Part shown: positions 48,434 to 57,553 of the stretch, in pieces
Position numbering within the stretch: position 1 is the stretch's first letter
Layout: each line of letters starts with the position of its first letter
Origin: Bacteroidales bacterium
GTDB lineage: Bacteria > Bacteroidota > Bacteroidia > Bacteroidales > Bacteroidaceae
Assembly: GCA_015060905.1 (NCBI GenBank)
Contig: SUXQ01000001.1
Location: forward strand, 1-64,000
DNA: 64,000 nucleotides
Reading direction: 5' to 3'
The notes under the pieces: model-generated
The model's database searches: none
What the model was told of the DNA's origin: nothing
What the model saw: the letters and a program-made list of their open reading frames with translations, nothing else
Position numbers and translations under genes: made by a program

Positions 48434-49012
48434 ATGGAAACAAAACATCAGTTCCTTCGCGTGGCTTACGAACTTGTTTCGCATCGTGACGGCATTGCCG
48501 AAGATGTGGAAAAGGCTACCCGCGAGCAACCTTTCAGCTTTATCACAGGTTTTAACTTCACCCTCGACACTTTCGAGAATAACCTCAAAGACTTGAAAAA
48601 AGGCGATACTTTTGACTTTGTAATCCCCTCGGCCGAGGCATACGGCGAGTATGACCCCGACCACGTTCAGGATTTTGACCGCGAGGTGTTTACCATCGAC
48701 GGAAAGTTCGACTCGGCACACATTTTCAACGGCAACATTGTGGAAATGATGCGCAGCGACGGCTCGCCCATCCTCGGCACAGTGAAAGAGGTTACCCCCA
48801 TGAAGGTGGTGATGGACTTCAACCACCCGTTGGCCGGTTGTGACCTTCAGTTTGTGGGTAGCGTGGTAGAGTCTCGTCCCGCAACCGAGAAAGAGATTAA
48901 CAAATTCCTCGACTCGCTTAAGCCCGCCGGATGCAACTGCGGTTGCAGCGGATGCGGCGGTGGTAGTTGCGACGAAGGTTGCAGCGGTGGTTGCAGCGGT
49001 GGTTGCCATTAA
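48434..49012 (+). CDS. slyD: FKBP-type peptidyl-prolyl isomerase, SlyD-like, with Cys-rich tail
   Basis: 192 residues. SlyD layout: FKBP half ('LVSHRDGIAEDVEKAT', 'GDTFDFVIPSAEAYGEYDPD'), an insert-in-flap chaperone domain (about 75-125), then 'VVMDFNHPLAGCDLQFVGSV'. From residue 167 the tail holds eight Cys (167, 169, 171, 174, 179, 183, 187, 191) spaced by Gly/Ser and ends in His. E. coli SlyD has a His/Cys-rich tail that binds nickel and serves hydrogenase maturation; a Cys-only tail suggests a softer metal (inference). It lies 4 bp after the dehydrogenase gene. Confidence 0.9.
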   Translation: METKHQFLRVAYELVSHRDGIAEDVEKATREQPFSFITGFNFTLDTFENNLKDLKKGDTFDFVIPSAEAYGEYDPDHVQDFDREVFTIDGKFDSAHIFNGNIVEMMRSDGSPILGTVKEVTPMKVVMDFNHPLAGCDLQFVGSVVESRPATEKEINKFLDSLKPAGCNCGCSGCGGGSCDEGCSGGCSGGCH

Positions 49013-49035
49013 TGAAGTGAAAATATTTCAGTACT

Positions 49036-50109
49036 ATGAATACCATAGGTACACAGTTGCGGCTGACAACTTTCGGCGAGTCGCATGGTGCGGCTATCGG
49101 CGGTATTCTCGACGGCTTTCCGTCGGGGGTGGTTGTCGATGAAGAGTTTGTGCGCAGCGAGATGCGCCGCCGTCGCCCGGGACAGAGCGCGGTAACCACC
49201 GCACGCAACGAGGCTGACGAGGTGCAGTTTCTCTCGGGAATATTCGAGGGACGCACTACGGGCACGCCCATAGGCTTTGTGATAAACAATACAAATAACC
49301 GCAGCAACGACTATGATAATCTTCGCGACGCCTATCGCCCCTCGCACGCCGACTACACATACTCCGTAAAGTATGGCGTGCGCGACCATCGTGGCGGCGG
49401 ACGCTCGTCGGCACGCGAAACGGCTGTGCGTGTATGCGCCGGGGCATTGTGTAAGCTTGCACTTGCTCGGATGGGAATAACCATTCAGGCTTATACCTCG
49501 CAGGTGGGCGATATTAAGCTCGACCATCCTTATACGGCCTACAATCTGTCGCTTGCCGAGGAAAATATTGTGCGCTGTCCCGACGCAGAAAAAGCGGCAG
49601 CAATGGAGCGTCTCATCCTCGACGTCAAGCGCGAAGGTGACACTGTCGGCGGCATTGTCACATGTGTGGCAAAGGGTGTCCCCGCAGGAATCGGGGCACC
49701 GCTGTATAATAAACTTTCTTCGTCGCTTGCGGCGGCCATGATGACCATTAACGCGGCAAAAGGATTCGATTATGGCGAGGGCTTTGCGTCGGTAACAGGT
49801 CGCGGCTCAATGCAGAATGATATTTTTTACGATGATAATGGCACTATAAACACCCGTACCAATCGCAGTGGCGGTATTCAGGGTGGAATATCCAACGGAC
49901 AGGATATTTATTTCCGCGTGGCATTTAAGCCTGTGGCGACAATCTTGCGCGAGCAACCTACGGTGGGAGTCGATGGCAAGGATACTGTAATTTCGGCTCG
50001 CGGACGTCACGACCCTTGTGTCGTTCCCCGCGCGGTTCCGGTAGTAGAGGCGATGGCTGCGCTTACCATTCTCGACCACTGTTTGCTGTCGCGTTGTGTA
50101 CGACTATAA
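49036..50109 (+). CDS. aroC: Chorismate synthase
   Basis: Makes chorismate from EPSP using reduced FMN, the last common step to aromatic amino acids. 357 residues. Signatures: '[20 protein letters not shown]' (9-28), '[20 protein letters not shown]' (about 113-132) and '[20 protein letters not shown]'. All catalytic His/Arg regions seem intact. Starts 23 bp after slyD and is closed by a terminator; probably the last gene of the etf unit or read from its own weak promoter. Confidence 0.97.
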   Translation: MNTIGTQLRLTTFGESHGAAIGGILDGFPSGVVVDEEFVRSEMRRRRPGQSAVTTARNEADEVQFLSGIFEGRTTGTPIGFVINNTNNRSNDYDNLRDAYRPSHADYTYSVKYGVRDHRGGGRSSARETAVRVCAGALCKLALARMGITIQAYTSQVGDIKLDHPYTAYNLSLAEENIVRCPDAEKAAAMERLILDVKREGDTVGGIVTCVAKGVPAGIGAPLYNKLSSSLAAAMMTINAAKGFDYGEGFASVTGRGSMQNDIFYDDNGTINTRTNRSGGIQGGISNGQDIYFRVAFKPVATILREQPTVGVDGKDTVISARGRHDPCVVPRAVPVVEAMAALTILDHCLLSRCVRL

Positions 50110-50114
50110 TATAT

Positions 50115-50142
50115 AGAGACTGCCCAAAAACGGGCAGTCTCT
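50115..50142 (+). terminator. Terminator after aroC
   Basis: AGAGACTGCCC (50115-50125) and GGGCAGTCTCT (50132-50142) pair perfectly over 11 bp with a 6-nt loop AAAAAC; AT-rich sequence follows, without a long U-run. Confidence 0.8.
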
Positions 50143-50160
50143 TAAATATTTTATCAAACA

Positions 50161-50239
50161 GTTGCAATATTTAAAATAATATTGCAACTTTGTTCTTTTA
50201 TTACAGTAATCATTAAAAATGATGCGCATAAATTATGCG
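50161..50239 (+). promoter_or_regulatory. Three consecutive palindromes before the DUF6057-like gene
   Basis: GTTGCAATATT (50161-50171) / AATATTGCAAC (50178-50188), a perfect 11-bp inverted repeat with 6-nt spacer. Then ATCATT-AAA-AATGAT (50209-50223) and CGCATAA-A-TTATGCG (50225-50239), also perfect. The first palindrome spans TTGC (50162-50165) and CAACTTTG (50185-50192), spaced 19 nt like a -33/-7 pair with one or two mismatches, so it may be an operator on the promoter. The ATG follows at 50254. Confidence 0.55.
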
Positions 50240-50253
50240 TAATAAAGACAAAT

Positions 50254-52173
50254 ATGAAAAATACCAAAAAAAATGAAACAGGCGGACGAGCAGCATCGCA
50301 TGCTTCCAAAAAACGTTTCAATTTTGCATTTACCGAAAAGACAACGAAGCGATTGACGTTGGCGTTTTTCGTAATATTGTGGCTTCTGCTTGCATTCTTC
50401 GAGTCGGTGCAAATGTACCGCATACAGGACCAATCGCTATTCTTGAACACCGGACTGTTTTTCAAGGAAATGATGGTGGCTCCGGCCGGACTGCTCTCTT
50501 ATATAGGCTGTTTCCTTATACAGTTCTTCTATTATCCTGCGCTGGGAGCGGCAATATATGTGGCGTTGCTATATGCAGTCTGTTTCCTTGTGCGTAAAGT
50601 TTTTGATATTCCGTCACACTGGTCGTTGTTGGCTCTTTTGCCGGTAGCTTTATTGGTGGCGACCAATATGTTCATGGGATATTGGATATTATATATAAAG
50701 CTGCAAGGCTATTTTTATGTAGCGATTGTCGGCGTAATATTCATGCTGTTGGCAATGTGGGCGTACAAGAAATTGCCACTGTGGGCAAAATATATTTTTG
50801 TGGCTCTGTGGACATTGGCAGCCTATCCTTTGTTTGGTGTTTACGCTCTTGTCGGAACACTTTTAATGGGTCTGCATACTTTGTGCGGAAAAGAGAATCT
50901 TGCGGTGCGTTTGTCGTTGTTTGCTCTCTCTTTGGCTCTTGTGGCTGCGACCCCCGCACTTTACTTTGGTAATGTTTACCTGTCTAACTCTTTACCGTTG
51001 TCGTACTGTGCGGGAATACCTGCCTATCAATGGACGCTCGAGGGTGACTATGGGCTTTTTGATAAATTGTTGATACTATGGAAAATGTGGCTGCCTTTTA
51101 TCTTGCTCTTTGTTGTGCTGTTGCTATACACAGTGTTTGCCGATAGGGTGGTCGAGAATTATAAAATAACAAAAAAATATTCAATTTATCAGGTTCTTTT
51201 GTTGGCCGGCGTACTTCTTGTAACATGGGGATTCTGGTACAATGATGAAAATTTCAAGGTCGAACTTGAACAGAATCATGCTATATGGAACGAAGATTGG
51301 GAGCGTGTGGCGCAGTTGGCCAAAAAATCAGAAACTCCCACGCGTCTCATTGTTATGAATAAAAATATGGCTCTGCTGCATCTGGGACGTGCCGGCGAAG
51401 AGATGTTCCATTATCCCGACGGCTCGGCCGAGCCTGTCTCCACTATAAAGGTGCGTCTTACACAGAATGGTGGTAAAATGGCTTATTATCAATATGGATT
51501 CTTTAATTTCTGCTACCGTTGGTGCGTCGAGGATGCTGTTGAATATGGCTGGAAAGTGGAATTCCTGAAACACGCTATTCGCTCTATGATAGCTTCGGAG
51601 CAATATAAGACTGCTCGTCACTATATAGAGATTCTTAAGCGTACAACGTTCCACGCATCGTGGGCCGAAAATTACGAGAAAATTATAGAAAATCCCAAAA
51701 TTATGGGTGAGTACCCCGATATTACTTTCCCTCGTCAATTGTTTAGCTATAAAAATACGCTTGGCCTTGATGAGTCTCATGTTGAAGCTTATTTGCTGAG
51801 TCATCTGACCACTATCCGCTATGTGAACCCTTCGCCCGTGTGTGCCGAGGCTTCACTTATGCATGCGCTCATACGTAAGGATAAGCATCTTTATTGGAAT
51901 GCAATGTACAATTATCTTTATACTCATATGCATCAGATGCGCATTCCCACACACTATCAAGAGGCGTTGCTGCTCTACGCGAATATCGACCACCGGGCCG
52001 ATATTTCAAAAATCAAGTTTGATAAAAGTGTACAGCAACGTTTCCAGGAATTTACAAAGATGATACAGAAGTATAAGGGCAAGTCCAAAGAGCTTGAATC
52101 ATATTTTAAAGAGCAATTTGGCGACACATATTGGTACTACTACTTCTTTGTTCGTGAAATAAAAAGCAATTAA
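50254..52173 (+). CDS. Polytopic membrane protein (DUF6057-like), unknown function
   Basis: 639 residues from the ATG at 50254 ('MKNTKKNETGGRAASHASKK'); an upstream in-frame ATG at 50182 falls within the palindromic promoter region and is rejected. A charged N-terminus is followed by about nine hydrophobic segments between residues 30 and 370 (e.g. 'LTLAFFVILWLLLAFFESV', 'WMLPFILLFVVLLLYTVF'-like 'LPFILLFVVLLLYTVF'). A soluble C-terminal half (about 375-639) with TPR-like helices follows. I know no function. It is followed after 5 bp by a PD40/CxxCH lipoprotein, and this pairing suggests a joint envelope role. Confidence 0.75.
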   Translation: MKNTKKNETGGRAASHASKKRFNFAFTEKTTKRLTLAFFVILWLLLAFFESVQMYRIQDQSLFLNTGLFFKEMMVAPAGLLSYIGCFLIQFFYYPALGAAIYVALLYAVCFLVRKVFDIPSHWSLLALLPVALLVATNMFMGYWILYIKLQGYFYVAIVGVIFMLLAMWAYKKLPLWAKYIFVALWTLAAYPLFGVYALVGTLLMGLHTLCGKENLAVRLSLFALSLALVAATPALYFGNVYLSNSLPLSYCAGIPAYQWTLEGDYGLFDKLLILWKMWLPFILLFVVLLLYTVFADRVVENYKITKKYSIYQVLLLAGVLLVTWGFWYNDENFKVELEQNHAIWNEDWERVAQLAKKSETPTRLIVMNKNMALLHLGRAGEEMFHYPDGSAEPVSTIKVRLTQNGGKMAYYQYGFFNFCYRWCVEDAVEYGWKVEFLKHAIRSMIASEQYKTARHYIEILKRTTFHASWAENYEKIIENPKIMGEYPDITFPRQLFSYKNTLGLDESHVEAYLLSHLTTIRYVNPSPVCAEASLMHALIRKDKHLYWNAMYNYLYTHMHQMRIPTHYQEALLLYANIDHRADISKIKFDKSVQQRFQEFTKMIQKYKGKSKELESYFKEQFGDTYWYYYFFVREIKSN

Positions 52174-52178
52174 CAGCC

Positions 52179-53690
52179 ATGAAAAATTTATACACACTGC
52201 TGCTGGTGGCAGCAACACTGCTCGTTGCCGTTTCGTGCACCCCGTCGTTACCCGACACTCATTCTGCGTCGAGGAAGCAAGCGGAAATTTATCCCGATTA
52301 TAAGGATGTTACAATCCCTTGCAATATAGCTCCTCTGACATTCGAAATAAAAGAAAAAGGCGCAACATCTTTTCTTACACATTTCTCTGTCGGCGACAAA
52401 CAACTGTTGCTCGCGGGGCGCGACGTAACACCCTCGCTCGACGAATGGCGCGACCTGCTTTCTGCCTTTTCAAAGCCCGGCAAAATAAAGGTCGATACCT
52501 ACTTCAAGAAAAATGAAAAGTGGTACAAAAATAAACCTTTCAATATATATGTTTCGGCCGATACTATCGACCGCTACCTCTCCTATCGTCTCATTCCACC
52601 CTCGTATGTGGCGTATGAAAAATTGGACATAATGCAGCGCGACCTCACCTGCTTCGACGAAGAGGTAATATATTGCAATATGCTCCTTTCTTCCGAAAAC
52701 AACGGACAATGTATAAATTGTCACCACTATAAAAACCATAAAACCGACAATATGCAGTTCCATGCACGTCAGAATTTTGGCGGAACATTCTTTGTGCACA
52801 ATGGCGAGTTTCGTAAGCTCGACCTAAAGACCGACTCGACCATTTCCGCAGGTGTTTATCCGGCCTTCAATCCCGTGTACGACGTTGTTGCATACTCGGT
52901 AAATAATACAGGTCAGGCGTTCCATACAGTCAATCACAATAAAGTCGAAGTACAAGATGCGGCAAGCGACCTTATATTGTATAACCCCGTAAAAAACAGC
53001 GTTTCGCATATCTCCAAAGAGAATAATATGTTAGAGGTATTTCCCTGTTGGTCGGCCGACGGACGCACACTCTACTACTGCTGCGCGCACTTCGAAGTAA
53101 AAGATACTGCAAACTCAGTAGAAAAAGAAGAAGTTATTCGATACCAAGAGGTAAAATACGACATACTCGCGCGTCGATGGAACCCCGAAACATACGAATT
53201 CAGTCGCCCCGATACGCTTTTTGCCTGCTCGAAAATGGGTAAGAGCGCAACCCTTCCCCGTGTCTCGCCCGACGGACGCTACATGCTCTTTGCGCTGGGC
53301 GAATATGGCTGTTTCCATGTGTGGCACAGCGACGCAGATATTTATATGCTCGACCTTCATACAGGCGAGGCTCGCGCACTCGAAAAATCCAATTCCGACG
53401 ACGCCGAAAGTTACCCCACGTGGAGCAGCAACGGCAAATGGATAATGTTCTCCAGCCGTCGCGACGATGGAAATTACACACGAGTATACATTGCTCACGT
53501 CGAGCCCGATGGAACAACCTCAAAAGCATTTTTGTTGCCGCAGAGCAACCCTTCGTTCCATACTCTCTATGATAAATCCTTCAACCGCCCCGAGTTTATG
53601 ATAGAGCCTGTGCAGTTCACTCCTCTCGAGGCTGCCCAAGTGTTGAGTGGCGAGGCCCTCAAGGTTACATACACCGAAAATTGCAAGTAG
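52179..53690 (+). CDS. TolB/PD40-repeat lipoprotein with CxxCH motif
   Basis: 503 residues. Lipoprotein signal with Cys at 20 ('LLVAVSC'). An N-terminal domain (about 40-160) is followed by C178-I-N-C181-H182, a c-type haem-binding signature, in 'NNGQCINCHHYKNHKTDNM'. PD40/WD40-like beta-propeller blades follow: 'YPAFNPVYDVVAYSVNNTG', 'FPCWSADGRTLYYCCAHF', 'LPRVSPDGRYMLFALGEYG', 'YPTWSSNGKWIMFSSRRDDG'. The CxxCH could bind haem or be a simple metal or disulphide site. Partner of the upstream membrane protein, 5 bp away. Confidence 0.8.
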   Translation: MKNLYTLLLVAATLLVAVSCTPSLPDTHSASRKQAEIYPDYKDVTIPCNIAPLTFEIKEKGATSFLTHFSVGDKQLLLAGRDVTPSLDEWRDLLSAFSKPGKIKVDTYFKKNEKWYKNKPFNIYVSADTIDRYLSYRLIPPSYVAYEKLDIMQRDLTCFDEEVIYCNMLLSSENNGQCINCHHYKNHKTDNMQFHARQNFGGTFFVHNGEFRKLDLKTDSTISAGVYPAFNPVYDVVAYSVNNTGQAFHTVNHNKVEVQDAASDLILYNPVKNSVSHISKENNMLEVFPCWSADGRTLYYCCAHFEVKDTANSVEKEEVIRYQEVKYDILARRWNPETYEFSRPDTLFACSKMGKSATLPRVSPDGRYMLFALGEYGCFHVWHSDADIYMLDLHTGEARALEKSNSDDAESYPTWSSNGKWIMFSSRRDDGNYTRVYIAHVEPDGTTSKAFLLPQSNPSFHTLYDKSFNRPEFMIEPVQFTPLEAAQVLSGEALKVTYTENCK

Positions 53691-53716
53691 CATTTGTTGC
53701 TTTTATCCTATATATT

Positions 53717-53750
53717 GCCTCCCTGCCTTAAAGCAGGGAGGCTTTTTTTT
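53717..53750 (+). terminator. Terminator after the PD40 lipoprotein gene
   Basis: GCCTCCCTGC (53717-53726) pairs with GCAGGGAGGC (53733-53742), 6-nt loop, followed by eight T. Confidence 0.95.
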
Positions 53751-53957
53751 GTCACAATTTTGCCACCGTTTGTCCCCTTTTTTTATTTGCGGAAGAGGAC
53801 CTGATTTCAAAAATAATCTTAAAATTTTAACATTTAAGTGTTAAAAAATAAAATAGTGTATTTTATGTTGTATTTCCCGAAAAAATCATAATAATAGCTA
53901 AAAAATTACCTTTGAATGTAAAAAACATGCTCCGCGAATGAAAAAATCTTCAATTTA
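53751..53957. other. AT-rich intergenic region upstream of the fasciclin-SusCD locus
   Basis: No gene. Contains a perfect 8-bp inverted repeat TTTTAACA (53825-53832) / TGTTAAAA (53839-53846) with 6-nt spacer, a possible regulator site. TACCTTTG (53907-53914) matches the -7 consensus without a good -33 and could be a second, weaker promoter. Confidence 0.5.
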
Positions 53958-53988
53958 TTTGAGCGTTAAATATTATTAGTTATTTTTG
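53958..53988 (+). promoter_or_regulatory. Promoter of the fasciclin-SusC-SusD locus
   Basis: TTTG (53958-53961), 19 nt, TATTTTTG (53981-53988): exact matches to both Bacteroidetes elements at ideal spacing. The first ATG is at 54072, giving a leader of about 75 nt. Confidence 0.85.
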
Positions 53989-54071
53989 CACATTACATAG
54001 ACTATACTGTGAAGTGTAGCTTGATAAAAACGCATATTGAAAAAAATTAATTATTTATAAAATTTATATTT

Positions 54072-57000
54072 ATGTTTAAACGCTGCTTAAGTAAATTTAG
54101 CTGCGCACTCGTAATGATGTGTGCGCTTGTTACCGGTGGGCTGTTACAGTCATGTGATGACGTCCTCGACTTGGACGAATACAAGTACGACGACAGTGAG
54201 CCTTCATGGCTGGGCCCCAGTATTTATGAGTTTCTTAAAACAGGAAACGCCGGTCACACCTACAACAACTACGTGAAACTTATCGAAGAATTGGACCAAA
54301 AGGAAATTCTTTCACGTACAGGTAGTAGAACCATGTTTATTGCCGACGATGCGGCATTTGAAAGATTTTTCGGTTCCGACAACGTGTGGGGCGTAAAATC
54401 TTACGAAGACTTAACCTATCGTCAGAAGAAAGTATTGCTCAACAACGTAATGTTGAAGAACGCCTATCTTCTCGACATGTTGGCAATGACATCAGTCGAT
54501 CCAAACTCAGAGCCTAGCGGTGGTGACTGCTTGCGTCGCGAGACAATGGCGACCTTGTACGACTCGGTACCTTTGTTCAAAGTCGTGGCCGAAACAAACG
54601 CCTTGAGCTTCCCCAAAAATAACGAATCTTTTAAATACTTCGAAGATTATCTTGCAACAAGCGGCAAAGAAGGTGTCCGTGTAGCACTTGGAAGCGAGAA
54701 CCCCATGATGGTTCACTTCCTTTACGAGTATGTAAGAACCAAAAATATTCTGGATAGCGACTTCTCTGTAATGTTCCAGCGTGCAGGTAAGACCCGTACA
54801 GGAACCGAGGCATTTGTCTTCTCAAATAAAATCCTCAACAGTGATGTATCATACGGCGACCTTTCCGACGATACATTGACCATCACTTGTAAGAACGGTT
54901 ACCTCTATCGTATGGACGACGTGCTTGTTCCCCCTTCGAACATGGCACAAGTTCTTCGCGAAACAGAAAATACCAAACTCTTCAGCCGCATGCTCGACCG
55001 TTTCGCATACCTCGAGTATAGCAAGTCAATTTCAACGGACTACAACTCTTACGAGCACAACGGTAAACCCGAAGACAACGAGAATGTATATTTGTTGAAA
55101 TATGCACTTCTAACCAAAGACGGTAGCGACATAGTGGGACAACCTTTCTATACACCCGATGCAAACGGACTGGCAGGTAAAGACTATTCTCCGGGCTCTA
55201 AAGAGAAACGCTTCGGTCCTGATGATTATGTAAAATTCGATCCGGGAAATGCACAGTACGACGGTGGACAAGGCTTGCGTGGAGATATGGCCGCAATCCT
55301 CGTTCCCAATGATGAAATGGTATATCGTTTCTTCGCCCCCAAACGTTATCAAGATAAATCAGTGCTCAACTCAGCCGAGGCACAGTCACGCTCTTACGGT
55401 GTAGGTTCTTCAATCGTAGAACAGTTTGCAGCACCTGCCGACCTTGAAAAATTGCAAGAGGTGCCCGGAATGGACTATTACGAAGCTATGCAGCCCTGTC
55501 TCGACAGCGTGCCTTTGAAGATTCTTTCGGCATTCGTAAATAACTTGATGCAGGAATCATTCCTTTCGACACTGCCCAGCAATTTCGAAAGAGTTAGAAA
55601 TGACGCCCGCGACGAAATGGGCTTGAAACCCGAAGATGTAGAAGACTGCGTGGTTGCCAACAACGGTATTATATATATATTAAATAATGTATATGGTCCT
55701 GCAAGATATCAGGCGGTAATGACACCTCCCCTCGTAATGAGCAACATGCAGATCATGAACGCTATGATCGCCAATTATAAATACGACTCATATCTCTTGG
55801 CAATGGATGCAACTTACAGTTTCATTGTTCCCGATGATACATGTTTCGTATATTACGATCCCGCAACATTCAAGTCTAAGAACCCGACAGCATACGCATT
55901 CTCTTGGGGTAAGGTACGCGAAGCCGAGACAAACCCCGGACTTATATGTACAGAGTGGAAGTTCGACCCGGCTACATATCAATTGACAGAAATGTTGAAG
56001 GAACCTGTCAAAACCAGCGTAAGTAACTATAAAAATAAGTTGCAGGACCTCATGGAGTACTTTATTATCATCGATTCCATCGAGAATCCCGATAATAAAC
56101 TCATGAACGAGTACTACCTTACAAAGGGTTACGGTATTGTTAAATGTACAAAAGACGAAGCAGGCAATGTAAGATTCCAGGGCGGTGAGCAGTTGGAAAT
56201 CTCAAGATTGCTCGGTCGCGATGTATACGTTACAGTAACAGAACATGGTCGTTTCGAGGAAAAGAACGGTGTTACATACTGTACCGAGTCTGACGACGAA
56301 AATTACAAATCGGGTGTAGTATCGCCTCCCACAAAGACAATCTACTCATATGTTTCAGCCGAAACACCCGATAATCCTTTCTATGCATTTAGCGAACTTT
56401 GTGAGCCGCTTAGCGACGATACTATCTATAAAAAGGTATTTAACATCGACGACTCAAAACTTGCAGGAAAGACTCAGTTGAGCGACTCAGTTAAGAAATA
56501 TTCTATCTTTAGCTCTAAACTTAAATCATTCGACCGTGCCGTTTCTTTCTTGAGTACATACCACTATACAGTGTATGTGCCTCAGCCGTCAGAAATACAA
56601 AAAGCAATCGAGCTTGGTCTTCCTACAAAAGAAGATATAGAAGCAGAAATTGCAGCCGAGAACTACGGTCGTGCAGCCTCTATGGTACGTTTGTTGAACA
56701 AATACTTGCGTTACTACTTCCAAGATAACGCAGTGCTTGTTGATAAACTTCCCTTCCGCGCACAAGTATCGGATAGTATTTATGCCGATACAGCACGTTA
56801 CGAGACAGCTATTGTAAACGAAAAGACCGGTCGTTTCTTCGACCTCTTCGTTAAGTCAGACGGTGGTACAATCACTATTACAGACGACCAAAAGAATGTG
56901 GCAAAAGTCATGAATAAACCCGGTGAAGAGGGTAAGACATGGAACGTCCTTGCTCGCGACATTCAGTTTAGCGCAGACGTCACAAGTCCTACATTCCAAG

Positions 57001-57533
57001 GTAAAGCAAATATCGAGACCTCTGCATTTGCAGTAATACATCAGATAGACAAAGCTCTTTACAACTCAAATGTTATCGGTTACGACGGACGTTTCAACCG
57101 TTTCGGAAAGGATGGCGAACTTGTAGATAAGGCTCAGATACCTGTTCCTGTGTCATACGACGAAGCAACCGACAAAGTTGTATACAATAACGCAGAATAT
57201 CTGCTTGGAAAATCTACAAGCTACTTAGTCGAGACAGACAACGGTCGCAGACGAATGAGTACCGGCTATTTGATGAAAGAAAATGGCTCTACCGGCAGAT
57301 ACGAGCGCGAGGAATACGTTCTTCTTGGTGATACAGCCAAAATCCTTATTACCGATGCAGGTCACCTTATCGGCCTCGACACACTCGTTACAGGGGTTAT
57401 CCAGCCACGTTACCTCTGGGCAGACATGAAACCCCTCAGCTTCAACGCACAGGGAGTAGTTCATCCCGACTCAATAGTAACAGTGCTTCCCAACGGAACT
57501 TTCGTTGATGGAAAGGGTAAAGTAATAAAATAA
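54072..57533 (+). CDS. Large fasciclin (FAS1)-domain lipoprotein
   Basis: 1153 residues. Lipoprotein signal with Cys at 28 ('GGLLQSCDDVLDLDE'); the acidic residues after Cys resemble the Bacteroidetes surface-export signal. Several FAS1 modules are suggested: about 60-200 ('VKLIEELDQKEILSRTGSRT', 'MFIADDAAFERFF'), a middle region ('YSFIVPDDTCFVYY' near 590), and about 820-900 ('FDRAVSFLSTYHYTVYVPQP'). FAS1 domains mediate adhesion or ligand binding. First gene of the locus, 20 bp before susC-like. The size is well above the usual one- or two-domain fasciclin lipoprotein. Confidence 0.88.
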   Translation: MFKRCLSKFSCALVMMCALVTGGLLQSCDDVLDLDEYKYDDSEPSWLGPSIYEFLKTGNAGHTYNNYVKLIEELDQKEILSRTGSRTMFIADDAAFERFFGSDNVWGVKSYEDLTYRQKKVLLNNVMLKNAYLLDMLAMTSVDPNSEPSGGDCLRRETMATLYDSVPLFKVVAETNALSFPKNNESFKYFEDYLATSGKEGVRVALGSENPMMVHFLYEYVRTKNILDSDFSVMFQRAGKTRTGTEAFVFSNKILNSDVSYGDLSDDTLTITCKNGYLYRMDDVLVPPSNMAQVLRETENTKLFSRMLDRFAYLEYSKSISTDYNSYEHNGKPEDNENVYLLKYALLTKDGSDIVGQPFYTPDANGLAGKDYSPGSKEKRFGPDDYVKFDPGNAQYDGGQGLRGDMAAILVPNDEMVYRFFAPKRYQDKSVLNSAEAQSRSYGVGSSIVEQFAAPADLEKLQEVPGMDYYEAMQPCLDSVPLKILSAFVNNLMQESFLSTLPSNFERVRNDARDEMGLKPEDVEDCVVANNGIIYILNNVYGPARYQAVMTPPLVMSNMQIMNAMIANYKYDSYLLAMDATYSFIVPDDTCFVYYDPATFKSKNPTAYAFSWGKVREAETNPGLICTEWKFDPATYQLTEMLKEPVKTSVSNYKNKLQDLMEYFIIIDSIENPDNKLMNEYYLTKGYGIVKCTKDEAGNVRFQGGEQLEISRLLGRDVYVTVTEHGRFEEKNGVTYCTESDDENYKSGVVSPPTKTIYSYVSAETPDNPFYAFSELCEPLSDDTIYKKVFNIDDSKLAGKTQLSDSVKKYSIFSSKLKSFDRAVSFLSTYHYTVYVPQPSEIQKAIELGLPTKEDIEAEIAAENYGRAASMVRLLNKYLRYYFQDNAVLVDKLPFRAQVSDSIYADTARYETAIVNEKTGRFFDLFVKSDGGTITITDDQKNVAKVMNKPGEEGKTWNVLARDIQFSADVTSPTFQGKANIETSAFAVIHQIDKALYNSNVIGYDGRFNRFGKDGELVDKAQIPVPVSYDEATDKVVYNNAEYLLGKSTSYLVETDNGRRRMSTGYLMKENGSTGRYEREEYVLLGDTAKILITDAGHLIGLDTLVTGVIQPRYLWADMKPLSFNAQGVVHPDSIVTVLPNGTFVDGKGKVIK

Positions 57534-57553
57534 TAAGCAAAGAGATAACTGCT

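Noticed and set aside
55670..55685. Short TA repeat inside the large fasciclin gene as a phase-variable tract
   Set aside because: Only about five irregular TA units, within the normal range for AT-rich codons, and there is no functional boundary at that point.
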